Of a DNA stretch of 34,574 nt, positions 7,138 through 14,577 are shown in pieces. Numbering within the stretch: position 1 is the first letter of the stretch; every line of letters begins with the position of its first letter. Under the pieces are notes generated by a model that made no database searches, was not told the origin of the DNA, and saw only the letters and a program-made list of their open reading frames with translations. The position numbers were made by a program, and so were the translations under genes. The stretch covers positions 1-34,574 of the IMG/VR virus record IMGVR_UViG_3300045146_000121; one strand, given 5' to 3'. The DNA comes from a virus.

Positions 7138-10100
7138 TTATGCTATAGCAGCGTTAAATTCTGCTAGAGTACCAATAGCTAAGTCAGTATTTACCCAACT
7201 AGTACCATTATACGCTAATACCTGCCCACTTGCTACTGATGTAATTGTAACATCAGCACCATCAGTCAATGAGATAACTTCTTTTGGTGAAACCCAACTA
7301 GCGTTACCACCATTGCTGTAAAGGAACTTATTAGCATTTCCTGTCTGCGAAGGTAGAATAGAATTAGCTGTATGAGTATGTGTACTCAATGCTGCATCTG
7401 TAATTCCATAACCACTCAATGTGGTTGGTTTAGTACCAATCTCAGAGAATATGTAAGATGGTTTTACAGCTGCTTTAGCCCATGCATATACGTCACTGGC
7501 TGGAAGACTCGTTGGCATAGTACCGAGGGTTTTATCTCCTCTGATATACTGAGCCGATGTACCAGTAGTAATAACAGGTTCTTTAGTAGAATCTGATACT
7601 GTGATATTCGCAGAACCATCAAATGAAACACCATTAATAGTAATAGGTGTGGTTAACTTAGCAGCAGATGCAACAGATTTACTTGCATCAGCAGTATTAT
7701 CAACACTACCAAGACCTACCATAGCTTTAGTAATACCAGAAACAGTACCAGTAAAAGCTGGGTTATTCAATGGAGCTTTAGCATTTAAAGCTGTTTGAGT
7801 AGCAGTACTAATAGGTTTATTAATGTCTGATGTGTTATCCACATTAGACAAGCCTACATCAGCTTTACCAAGAGTTACTATTCCAGTTTTTCCAGACACA
7901 GATGTTACTGTATTTACCTGAGCACCAGCTTCCACACCAGCAAGTTTATTTTTCTCAATAGTAGTATAATCTTCTGTTGACAGCCCTTTTCCAGAAACTT
8001 TATCAACCTTCAAATCTACAGCATCTTGAAATGCAATAACCTTCTCAGAACCAAGAATACCAGCTACAAATTTATCTTGAGTTTCGTCCCATACAATTCT
8101 AGCATCAGACAAATCACCACGATCAATTTGCATACCAGCGTATCCAAGTGTTACACCAGATCCAGCCTCGTTTTTATTCACTACAAAAATGTTGTCTTCA
8201 ACAGACATATTTGATACTGACATAGATACAGTATCACCAAGTACAGTTAAATTACCATTAATAGTTTGGTTTCCAGTAATTACGCTAGACCCAGTAACTT
8301 GTAAATCACCAACTACTTTACTAGTAGGTGCTGTTAATACAACCTCTGTATCAGAACTAACTCTAGCTCTAGAACCAGTAGTTTGAATTAATACATCTGC
8401 GTTAACACCATTAGTTTGGATAGTTGTTGCTGATTGGGAATCTAATACAGTTTTACCAGTACCAGAAGTAGCAACACGAATTCCTTGGTCTACATCAGCA
8501 GAAATCTGAATTGTATCAGCGCTAGAACCTAAAACAGGCACGCCATCCACATATAATGTATTAGCGTCTAGATGAAGTTCTTTTGTATAGATAGAGTTAA
8601 ATTTCTCTGTTGGTGATCCAATGTTACTAACACCAGCTACCTTAGGCATAATACTTCCAGTATTCCAAACTACAGAATCTGGTTTATTACTTAAATCTGC
8701 ATAAGAACCACTAATAGCTACATTGGATAAACCAACAATATCAGAATGGTCGTGTAAGTGTACAGCATCAGCGTATTTAACATCACTCTCTACTTTACTA
8801 TATACAGAATTCGCATCTGCCTTTTCTAGTAATTTTCCATCAACGACTGTTTTATCGTATACATCAACCGCATCAGCTTTAGTAGCGATAGCATCAGCAT
8901 TCACAGCATCACCATTTTGACGTGCAGTTGCTTCAGCTGAATCAGCAGCGATACGTGCAGTTTCCTCAGCAGTTACAAGTGCTTTAATAGCAGTGTCTTC
9001 TGCTTCACGAGTAGCAGCCTCAGCAGATACGGCAGCGATACGTGCAGTTTCCTCAGCAGTTACAGACGCAGATACAGCAGCAATAGCAGTCTCACGATTG
9101 CTCACCTCAGCATCAAGACCCGCTTGTAATGTTGCATCACCATTTTGACGTGCAGTTGCTTCAGCTGAATCAGCATTTTCCATATCAGTACGGAGTGTTG
9201 CAATCGCAGCATCAGTAACAGATTTATTAGAATCTACTTTTGCATCAAGAGTATTGATGTTATTTTGTAGTTGTGTATCAGCAGCGATACGTTGTGTACG
9301 CTCAATAGTAACAACATTAGTTACGTCAGCATAGTCCATCAACCATACAAGTGATTTAGCAGACCATGTAGATGGCATATAATCACCAGTTGTATCAGCA
9401 ACTACAACGTACAAGTCACGATTTCCACCTGTACCAGAGTCAACTACATACATCCACCCAGCTTCCATATCAGCTTCAGCCATAGCATCGAAATCTGAGA
9501 GGCTAGCTACACCACCTTTAAATTTAGCACCAGTTGCCATACCAGTTTCTACAGCGCTCAATCGTAGATCAAGAGCAGAGTCAGCACTTGTACGGTTACT
9601 AATCTCAGCGTTCAATCCAGATGTCAAATTACCAACATCAGCGATACGCTCAGTTTTTTCTGTACTAATTTTACCATCTAAGGTGTTGTCAGCAGCGATA
9701 CGACTAGCTTCTTCAGTGCTCAAAGAGTTTGTCAATGAGGTAAAGTTAGTGTCAATGTTGTTTTGCAAGATTACGTCAGCTGCTTTGTATGCACTATCAA
9801 GAGCTGAAATAGCAGCGATACGTGCAGTTTCCTCTGTGGTAATAGCACCTTGAAGATTAGAATCTTCAGTTGAACGCAAAAGAGCCTCATTGCTTACAGC
9901 GATCTCACGGTTTAATACTTCAGCGTCTACTTTTGCTTCTACAGCATCAATATCTGCTGTTAGTCCAGCTACAGCTGAATTAATATCACCAGTCAATTTA
10001 GTATCAAGAGCTGCGTCAGCTGCTTTATAAGCGCTATCAAGGTCTTTAATAACTACTTCAACTTTTCCTAGGGTATTGTATCCAGCAGATGCTGAGTCAA

Positions 10101-10296
10101 TAATAGCTAGGTCACCAGCAACACGATTAGAAGCTTCAGTATCAACTGATAACTTCAATTGTTTACCTTGTTCCGCAGAAAGAGGAGCACCAGAACCACC
10201 ACTTGTCAAATCATCAACGATTTCAACACGGTTAATTTTTTCCAAAAGATTAGGTACTGATTTAGGGCCTAGAATACGAAGATTACCGATTGGCAT
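7138..10296 (-). CDS. Long tail fibre protein (1052 aa)
   Basis: Receptor-binding or distal fibre component. The N-terminus has the attachment-type segment VDDLTSGGSGAPLSAEQGK (27-45). A long heptad-like repetitive region follows (units of the type EETARIAADSAEATARQNGDA), interrupted near residues 250-320 by a globular insert containing AGWMYVVDSG. After that come beta-rich fibre domains: IFVVNKNEAGSGVTLGYAG, a VGLSNVDNT repeat, KAPLNNPAFTGTVSG and INGVSFDGSANI. The C-terminus (SWVNTDLAIGTLAEFNAAIA) shows no chaperone motif. The ATG has AAGGAAA upstream. Perfect DNA repeats sit inside the coiled region. It is the last gene of the - strand late transcript, terminated by the hairpin at 7115-7136. 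Confidence 0.85.
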   Translation of the reverse strand: MPIGNLRILGPKSVPNLLEKINRVEIVDDLTSGGSGAPLSAEQGKQLKLSVDTEASNRVAGDLAIIDSASAGYNTLGKVEVVIKDLDSAYKAADAALDTKLTGDINSAVAGLTADIDAVEAKVDAEVLNREIAVSNEALLRSTEDSNLQGAITTEETARIAAISALDSAYKAADVILQNNIDTNFTSLTNSLSTEEASRIAADNTLDGKISTEKTERIADVGNLTSGLNAEISNRTSADSALDLRLSAVETGMATGAKFKGGVASLSDFDAMAEADMEAGWMYVVDSGTGGNRDLYVVVADTTGDYMPSTWSAKSLVWLMDYADVTNVVTIERTQRIAADTQLQNNINTLDAKVDSNKSVTDAAIATLRTDMENADSAEATARQNGDATLQAGLDAEVSNRETAIAAVSASVTAEETARIAAVSAEAATREAEDTAIKALVTAEETARIAADSAEATARQNGDAVNADAIATKADAVDVYDKTVVDGKLLEKADANSVYSKVESDVKYADAVHLHDHSDIVGLSNVAISGSYADLSNKPDSVVWNTGSIMPKVAGVSNIGSPTEKFNSIYTKELHLDANTLYVDGVPVLGSSADTIQISADVDQGIRVATSGTGKTVLDSQSATTIQTNGVNADVLIQTTGSRARVSSDTEVVLTAPTSKVVGDLQVTGSSVITGNQTINGNLTVLGDTVSMSVSNMSVEDNIFVVNKNEAGSGVTLGYAGMQIDRGDLSDARIVWDETQDKFVAGILGSEKVIAFQDAVDLKVDKVSGKGLSTEDYTTIEKNKLAGVEAGAQVNTVTSVSGKTGIVTLGKADVGLSNVDNTSDINKPISTATQTALNAKAPLNNPAFTGTVSGITKAMVGLGSVDNTADASKSVASAAKLTTPITINGVSFDGSANITVSDSTKEPVITTGTSAQYIRGDKTLGTMPTSLPASDVYAWAKAAVKPSYIFSEIGTKPTTLSGYGITDAALSTHTHTANSILPSQTGNANKFLYSNGGNASWVSPKEVISLTDGADVTITSVASGQVLAYNGTSWVNTDLAIGTLAEFNAAIA
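8906..8947. repeat. 42-bp perfect direct repeat, copy 1, inside fibre gene
   Basis: Identical to 9134-9175; encodes the A-E-A-T-A-R-Q-N-G-D-A heptad unit of the fibre. A second 33-bp perfect pair (8945-8977 and 9032-9064, with 23 bp of it also at 9812-9834) overlaps this copy. These can recombine and change fibre length. Confidence 0.85.
9134..9175. repeat. 42-bp perfect direct repeat, copy 2, inside fibre gene
   Basis: Identical to 8906-8947, 228 bases apart (a multiple of three), so recombination between the copies would remove 76 residues in frame. Confidence 0.85.
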
Positions 10297-10312
10297 ATAA
10301 TTTCCTTGTAAA

Positions 10313-10675
10313 TTAATTTACTTGGTACATATACGTAATAGTGCCAGTTAATCCAGCAATATCATCCATAACCATAAAAGATACTCTTTTACCAGTTATA
10401 TTGTATTGCGTCATGATTTGAACATCATCACCTTGAAAATGAGCAAATACTGCTGTTGGTTCTCCTTCTATATTAAATGATGTAAGACAAAAATACGTAT
10501 CGTCGTTATAGTCCTTATAAAATGTTACTTGTTCAGTAACAGTTCTATATATATTATTTTTAAGACTATCACGTAAATTTATAATAGCACCACTATGTAT
10601 ATTAGCAGCAACATCCAACATATAGACGTATCTTATTTTCCCATTCTCATCCCTAGTAAGTACACCTAAACTCAT
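10313..10675 (-). CDS. Unknown small structural-type protein (120 aa)
   Basis: Not recognised. No signal peptide or membrane segment; mostly short beta strands (RYVYMLDVAA, TVTEQVTFYKDY, RVSFMVMDDI). It lies between a 233-aa beta-rich protein (4-base ATGA overlap) and the 1052-aa fibre (16-base gap). All three are co-oriented, so it is probably a tail-fibre accessory, connector or chaperone. Positional inference only. Confidence 0.65.
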   Translation of the reverse strand: MSLGVLTRDENGKIRYVYMLDVAANIHSGAIINLRDSLKNNIYRTVTEQVTFYKDYNDDTYFCLTSFNIEGEPTAVFAHFQGDDVQIMTQYNITGKRVSFMVMDDIAGLTGTITYMYQVN

Positions 10676-11373
10676 AGTATTGAATCCTGTATACCTATTA
10701 GTACGATGTCATCATCTTGAGTGTTTATATAAATACTCTTCTTACTATAGTTCCCATATAACACAGTTGTATTAGCTAACCCTCTAAGAAATTTTATGCC
10801 CCTCTCATTTACGCATGATATAGAGTAATTAAAAGTAACTTCAGGCACTACCAATATGAACATACCATTTTCATCGGCTGTAGCTACCATATTATCAAGA
10901 TAAATGGAAGCATGTGGGAAGGTTATACCTTGGATAGCTACACCACCACTAGTTCTATATGTAATACATTGGTTAATTCCAGTCTCGTCTATAACTGTGG
11001 GACTAACTAGGTCTCCCATACGACATGATACACCAACTACAGGAGAGTTTATATAAGAAGAACCAGCACCATTAGTATCTGTTTGAATAGTAATAGGTAT
11101 ATTATCTTCACATTCAACTGTAACTATTGATAATGGTTCAGCCAGTACTGATATAGTATTTTGATTTAGTTTAAACATAGGTGGTTGGATATCATATAGC
11201 ATATTAAATGCTGCTGGCATAGTACTGGTATTTTCACCAACATTAAATGAGTATTTGAATATACCAAAAGTTTCTAACTGTAATGTGATAGAATGTCTAA
11301 CTCTATCTGGTAACTCTATTTTAGTCCACCGATTAGCAGTAGTATTAATCCCATCTAATATATTGAAATCCAT
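10672..11373 (-). CDS. Unknown beta-rich protein (233 aa), probable fibre accessory
   Basis: Not recognised. Almost entirely beta-strand-like with Ig/carboxypeptidase-regulatory-like patches (ISVLAEPLSIVTVECEDNIP; ADENGMFILVVPEVTFNYSI), which suggests one or two beta-sandwich domains, common in adhesive tail proteins. The ATG at 11373 is preferred over a TTG six bases upstream because AGGA lies 6 bases before the ATG. It overlaps the following gene by ATGA. It sits immediately after the spanins and before the fibre, so it could be a baseplate/fibre decoration. No enzymatic motif seen. Confidence 0.65.
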   Translation of the reverse strand: MDFNILDGINTTANRWTKIELPDRVRHSITLQLETFGIFKYSFNVGENTSTMPAAFNMLYDIQPPMFKLNQNTISVLAEPLSIVTVECEDNIPITIQTDTNGAGSSYINSPVVGVSCRMGDLVSPTVIDETGINQCITYRTSGGVAIQGITFPHASIYLDNMVATADENGMFILVVPEVTFNYSISCVNERGIKFLRGLANTTVLYGNYSKKSIYINTQDDDIVLIGIQDSIL

Positions 11374-11381
11374 AAGCAATC

Positions 11382-11618
11382 CTATTTACAAGTTTCTGAT
11401 GCTTTATTTAAGCGATCAGCATATTCTTTCATTTGAAAGTAGTTGTACGCGCATCTTTTAGCTTCTTCTAATAGACTATTAGACTGATTATAATCAATCA
11501 TAGGTTGCTCTACAGTAGGTACTACACATTTCTGTGGTACATATACTGTTTTCTCTGCACACCCACTAATAGTTAATACTGTGAAGAAAGCTAAGAGTAT
11601 TGTTACACTCCGAAACAT
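11382..11618 (-). CDS. Outer-membrane spanin lipoprotein (Rz1-like, o-spanin)
   Basis: Third-step lysis protein that joins the inner spanin to fuse the two membranes after the wall is cut. The 78-aa sequence has a short basic N-terminus, a hydrophobic stretch (VTILLAFFTVL) and a lipobox I-S-G-C with the lipidated Cys at 20. The mature part is short, with a Pro/Val segment and a helix. The gene begins inside the 3' end of the inner-spanin gene in another frame (53-base overlap), the classical overlapped Rz/Rz1 organisation. SD AGGGG. The lipobox plus position make this confident despite lack of sequence similarity to lambda Rz1. Confidence 0.85.
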   Translation of the reverse strand: MFRSVTILLAFFTVLTISGCAEKTVYVPQKCVVPTVEQPMIDYNQSNSLLEEAKRCAYNYFQMKEYADRLNKASETCK

Positions 11619-11895
11619 TACTATCCCCTTTCCAAGTTTGAATATACAAATACCTAGGCTTATATTGTGTTTTAATCACTTCTATTTCCGTAGGTAATTT
11701 AGCTAGACGCTCCTCATAGGATTTTCTAGCTAATTCACTATCTCTAGTAATTGTATTCAAAGATGTGGTTAACTCTGTAACTTTATTGGTTAGTTTAATA
11801 TTTTCTTCTTGAAGATTGGTTATCTTAAACCAAATAAGAAAAATAATAGCAAGAATAATAAATGATGATCCAAGTAATTTACTCAACAGAGGCAT
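11566..11895 (-). CDS. Inner-membrane spanin (Rz-like, i-spanin)
   Basis: 109-aa type II membrane protein with one N-terminal transmembrane segment (SSFIILAIIFLIWF, about 10-23). A periplasmic coiled coil follows (ITNLQEENIKLTNKVTELTT... ), then a C-terminal tail with YKPRYLYIQTW. This is the expected layout of an i-spanin. It overlaps the holin candidate upstream by 17 bases and contains the start of the o-spanin gene. SD AAGGAG lies 6 bases before the ATG. The presence of both spanins indicates a host with an outer membrane. Confidence 0.85.
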   Translation of the reverse strand: MPLLSKLLGSSFIILAIIFLIWFKITNLQEENIKLTNKVTELTTSLNTITRDSELARKSYEERLAKLPTEIEVIKTQYKPRYLYIQTWKGDSNVSECNNTLSFLHSINY

Positions 11896-12112
11896 CGGAC
11901 TCCTTTTTCATTCCAAGAGCTACCCCAAGACCAGCGAATAGTAATCCCATACCAGTCCCATAGTCTTGTAAACTTACTGGAAGATCTTTTACTAGTACAC
12001 TAACAAAAGTCAGCGCTACACCAGCTATAATAACAAAGGCTGCCAATGCTTTAGTAACATCGAAAGTCTCATTATCCTGCTCAGTAAACATGTGTTTTAA
12101 TACGTTAGCCAT
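11879..12112 (-). CDS. Holin candidate, two transmembrane segments (77 aa)
   Basis: Small protein with two hydrophobic helices (about residues 19-41 AALAAFVIIAGVALTFVSVL-type and 51-68 YGTGMGLLFAGLGVALGM) and a charged C-terminus (MKKESDASVE). This topology fits class II/III holins, with both ends probably cytoplasmic. It is placed between the endolysin (8-base overlap) and the inner spanin (17-base overlap), the usual lysis-cassette position. It would release the signal-less M15 endolysin. Small tail proteins can look similar, but the neighbours make holin the best call. Confidence 0.75.
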   Translation of the reverse strand: MANVLKHMFTEQDNETFDVTKALAAFVIIAGVALTFVSVLVKDLPVSLQDYGTGMGLLFAGLGVALGMKKESDASVE

Positions 12113-12620
12113 GATAAAGTCCTCTCAATTCTTGTAGAGTTATTGGTGTGAAGTTATGTTTATCGTCTTTAAGTTTTAATTTCTTATCAGATCTACCAGA
12201 TACAGTAGCAACATGTACCCAACCATTAGGAAAATACTCTGCAATAATCTCGGTATATGGTAATTTACTAGCTTCTTCTAGACATTTGATAAGACTTACT
12301 TCTTTAGGTTCTAGATCAGCAGCACAACCATTACTATGATGAGAGGTATCAGATGATCCAGCCAGATCATTTAATTTCTTACATCTGAATCCAGAATTAA
12401 TGTCTATAGAACCAATCTTATCCCTGAGTGGCTGTAGCATAGTCTTCGCTAAATACTCTATATTTTTCCATTCTTGTTCATTAGGAATATTCGCTATGTT
12501 GTTTCTAACAGCTAATTGACTGCTTACAAACTCCCAATATTTAAAACTTGGAGCACTTGGAATTGTCTCATCTAAGTTTCTGCCATAGTTTACACCAGCT
12601 AGTATATACTTTTGACTCAT
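12105..12620 (-). CDS. M15-family peptidoglycan peptidase (endolysin)
   Basis: Zinc D-Ala-D-Ala carboxypeptidase/L-Ala-D-Glu peptidase fold that cleaves peptide stems in the wall at lysis. It shows SGFRCKKLN (76-84) and the M15 motif S-x-H-x2-G-x-A-x-D (S93, H95, D102), then GWVHV (133-137) supplying the third zinc ligand, His136. At 171 aa the catalytic domain occupies most of the protein; no wall-binding domain or signal peptide is visible, so export needs a holin. SD AGGAG lies upstream of the ATG. It follows the PAS gene with a 4-base overlap and overlaps the holin candidate by 8. Confidence 0.9.
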   Translation of the reverse strand: MSQKYILAGVNYGRNLDETIPSAPSFKYWEFVSSQLAVRNNIANIPNEQEWKNIEYLAKTMLQPLRDKIGSIDINSGFRCKKLNDLAGSSDTSHHSNGCAADLEPKEVSLIKCLEEASKLPYTEIIAEYFPNGWVHVATVSGRSDKKLKLKDDKHNFTPITLQELRGLYHG

Positions 12621-13015
12621 TCCGACTCCTTCATCTTTTTATAGATTTCTTCATATTTTTTAATCTCATTAGCTGACATTTTTTGACGGATAGATGTAAA
12701 TCCTTTAAAACCATCCGCACGGTCGATCTTAGTTACTGTGGCATACACCCAGTAGTAATCACCATTCTTCGCACGATTTTTTACAAAACCTCTCCAAGTA
12801 CGTCCAGATTTTATGGTATCCCAAAGCTCTTTAAAAGCAGCTTTGGGCATATCCTCATGACGTAGAATATTATGAGGTTTATCTATTACATCTTCCCTTG
12901 CATATCCACTAATTTCGGTAAAAGCATGATTAATCTCTTTTATAATACCACGTTCATCCGTCTCACTAACGATATAAACGCCATCTGGTACGATAATATG
13001 ATTACTTTTGCTCAT
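12617..13015 (-). CDS. Stand-alone PAS protein of the Aer/CetB (flavin redox sensor) type
   Basis: 132-aa single PAS domain. It resembles the sensory domain of the aerotaxis receptor Aer and Campylobacter CetB: NHAFTEISGY (29-38), PHNILRHEDMPKAAF (47-61), W65, W74, VKNRAKNGDYYWV (78-90) and FTSIR (106-110). The RHxDMP segment and the aromatic residues correspond to those that hold FAD in Aer. There is no membrane anchor, HAMP, kinase, MCP or DNA-binding domain; a charged helix (EIKKYEEIYKKMKESE) ends the protein. The ATG at 13015 is chosen over an upstream in-frame start because GGAG sits 9-12 bases before it and the protein then begins like CetB. It lies inside the lysis operon, overlapping its neighbours by 14 and 4 bases. 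FAD binding and output are inferred. Confidence 0.88.
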   Translation of the reverse strand: MSKSNHIIVPDGVYIVSETDERGIIKEINHAFTEISGYAREDVIDKPHNILRHEDMPKAAFKELWDTIKSGRTWRGFVKNRAKNGDYYWVYATVTKIDRADGFKGFTSIRQKMSANEIKKYEEIYKKMKESE

Positions 13016-13361
13016 CGAAAAACTCCATATCAGAATTAATCTTTTTATCTGTTGACCGCCTTGAACCATGTTGATAATTATCTAACATAGACTTAGTAGT
13101 GTTAAATGCACTCATCATTTCTTGTTCATGACGATAGTTCTGTGCTTTAATATCACGTTCTAACATGGTCATAACATCTTCAATTTTAGTAGTATCTCGC
13201 ATTTCAGCTAGTTTAGTATATCTATCTTCAAGTCTTCCAATCTGCCTAACATAGAAACTGACTAGTCTAAACCCAAAGTATACTAAAGCAACATTAGCTA
13301 TAATAGATACTACAGCGATTTGTTGTAACACTTCATTAAATTGTGGGGGTTGATGCGTCAT
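13002..13361 (-). CDS. Membrane-anchored coiled-coil protein (119 aa), unknown
   Basis: One transmembrane segment near the N-terminus (about 14-36, AVVSIIANVALVYFGFRLVSF), followed by a long charged helix predicted as coiled coil (RQIGRLEDRYTKLAEMRD ... MMSAFNTTKSML) and a polar tail. Not recognised. It overlaps the holin-like gene by 4 bases and the PAS gene by 14. The position could fit an antiholin, a holin regulator or a membrane partner for the soluble PAS protein, by analogy with the CetA-CetB pair. That link is speculative, and no HAMP or MCP signalling domain is present. Confidence 0.72.
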   Translation of the reverse strand: MTHQPPQFNEVLQQIAVVSIIANVALVYFGFRLVSFYVRQIGRLEDRYTKLAEMRDTTKIEDVMTMLERDIKAQNYRHEQEMMSAFNTTKSMLDNYQHGSRRSTDKKINSDMEFFDEQK

Positions 13362-13696
13362 AGACTATCTCCTATACTCTCAGCTTTTTTCTCTAGAGAG
13401 TTTTTAACTATTAACCAGATTTTTTCACCAGCAATAGCACTTGCACCAGCGATTGCAAATTTCTGAATATCAGTTAAATCGAAATAACCTACAACTGTTA
13501 CACCAACGAATACACTTACTAATCCCCCTACGAATACGGCAGTGACAAAGGTGAAAATACACCAATGCCAGTTTACTCTACCGTCAGGTTTTCTAGTAAT
13601 TTCGTTAGGATTTAATGAATAGTGAAACATCTTATTTACCGTGGCGATGGCTACACCTAGCCCAAAGATCCATAGTATAGTCATCATGTCTTTCAT
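13358..13696 (-). CDS. Holin-like membrane protein (112 aa)
   Basis: Two clear hydrophobic helices (about 4-22 and 46-71, FTFVTAVFVGGLVSVFVGVTVV). A third amphipathic, small-residue-rich segment follows (FAIAGASAIAGEKIWLIV), then a Lys-rich tail. The 'IAGASAIAGE' helix recalls the C-terminal helix of several phage holin families with three segments. It is the first membrane gene of the lysis cluster, so two holin candidates exist here (this one and 11879-12112); one may be an antiholin or pinholin. It overlaps the next gene by 4 bases. Confidence 0.68.
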   Translation of the reverse strand: MKDMMTILWIFGLGVAIATVNKMFHYSLNPNEITRKPDGRVNWHWCIFTFVTAVFVGGLVSVFVGVTVVGYFDLTDIQKFAIAGASAIAGEKIWLIVKNSLEKKAESIGDSL

Positions 13697-13708
13697 CGTA
13701 ATCCTTAA

Positions 13709-13888
13709 TTAATGACAGTAAACTTTACCATCCTGATTAAGAGGCTCTTTACACTCTTTTAGAACCTCAGACTTAGCGTTAATACAAACGCCGTTTTCAT
13801 ACTTCTCACATGAAGCAATAGTAAGTTCACCAGTACTGCATCCGATAAATACTAAGGCTACGAGAGCCGTAATAACTACTTTTTTCAT
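13709..13888 (-). CDS. Small cysteine-rich lipoprotein (59 aa)
   Basis: Found by reading the ~190-base gap between the cupin gene and the holin-like gene. The ATG at 13886-13888 opens a 59-codon frame ending TAA at 13709-13711. It begins MKKVVITALVALVFIGC, a typical lipoprotein signal peptide with lipobox F-I-G-C and lipidated Cys17. The mature part has four further cysteines (27, 35, 46, 58), enough for two disulfides, and is hydrophilic. The start abuts the cupin stop and AGAAG precedes it. Known phage lipoproteins in such places include spanins and superinfection-exclusion/receptor-blocking proteins (Llp, Cor type). Which of these it is cannot be told. Confidence 0.75.
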   Translation of the reverse strand: MKKVVITALVALVFIGCSTGELTIASCEKYENGVCINAKSEVLKECKEPLNQDGKVYCH

Positions 13889-14272
13889 TCAGGCTTCTTC
13901 TATAGTAATATCATTTATTTTTATTCTATTTTCTATAGTCATAACATTATGACAATCCTCGTCCAATGGGCAGTTTTTCTCAGGGTCATAAACTTCACCA
14001 TCAAGATCTCTATTAGCAAATACACAATACCATGTAGTATTTTCCTCTAATGCAGTAACATTATGTACTTTATCCTTACGAATAACAATAAAAGTTGGAG
14101 CATGGAAAATTTTCTCTTTACCATCAACTTCTACTTTTGCAGAACCAGTAGCCAATAAAGACACATGATCATATTTATGTTTATGCCCACCTATAGTTTG
14201 TCCTACTTCTGTAAATAATTTCTGACGAATCCATACGTTTGCGTAACAACCTAGTAATTCATGCTCTTTCAT
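13889..14272 (-). CDS. Cupin-fold protein
   Basis: 127-aa single-domain cupin. The first motif is GGHKHKYDHVSLLATG (28-43), with H30/H32 and an acidic residue D35 as likely metal ligands. The second is FHAPTFIVIRKDKVHNVTAL, with a His in the usual position, followed by the strand TTWYCVFANRD. Similar small cupins are found among phage tail-fibre genes, but their substrate is unknown (sugar modification, small-molecule binding or fibre assembly). The start overlaps the stop of the preceding 97-aa gene by one base, and the stop abuts the lipoprotein start. Confidence 0.75.
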   Translation of the reverse strand: MKEHELLGCYANVWIRQKLFTEVGQTIGGHKHKYDHVSLLATGSAKVEVDGKEKIFHAPTFIVIRKDKVHNVTALEENTTWYCVFANRDLDGEVYDPEKNCPLDEDCHNVMTIENRIKINDITIEEA

Positions 14273-14565
14273 TATACTTCCTCTACTTTGGTACCAGATC
14301 TATCAATGGTATCTGGGTCTAACTTAATGGCTTCGTTATATGTTAGTAAACCAAGTTCTACAGCTAGTGTACCACTAATAAATTTACCACCAATATACAA
14401 TTCGCCTATTCGAGCTACCCTTGTATCATCTTCGTTTACCTCATCGTACTCAAAGCACTCACCTACATGATCTGGTGATTCTGAATACATTTTGGCAAAG
14501 TTATCATCAGCGATAATTACATTGATTACTTTTCCATCTTCTACGACTGCGAATTTTTTATCCAT
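14272..14565 (-). CDS. Small fibre-associated protein (97 aa)
   Basis: Not firmly recognised. The N-terminus F-A-V-V-E-D-G-K-V-I-N-V-I-I-A-D-D (5-21) matches a motif common in short phage proteins encoded beside tail fibres, where it is often described as fibre assembly or tail-associated. The rest is acidic with a GELYIGGKFISG hairpin. It starts 13 bases after the Gly-rich fibre stop and overlaps the cupin start by one base, so it probably helps fold, cap or decorate the fibre tip. Confidence 0.65.
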   Translation of the reverse strand: MDKKFAVVEDGKVINVIIADDNFAKMYSESPDHVGECFEYDEVNEDDTRVARIGELYIGGKFISGTLAVELGLLTYNEAIKLDPDTIDRSGTKVEEV

Positions 14566-14577
14566 ATCTTATATTCC

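Noticed and set aside
8906-9834. Repeats considered as a CRISPR array
   Set aside because: Copies are few, lie in frame within a coiled-coil coding region, and show no regular spacer length or cas genes.
11405-11412. CTTAAATA near the 233-aa gene start as a late promoter
   Set aside because: One mismatch in the octamer and inside the o-spanin coding region; could be chance in AT-rich DNA.
12617-13069. Longer PAS frame starting at 13069
   Set aside because: The extra 18 N-terminal residues read within the upstream gene; GGAG lies correctly before the ATG at 13015 and Aer/CetB-like proteins start there.
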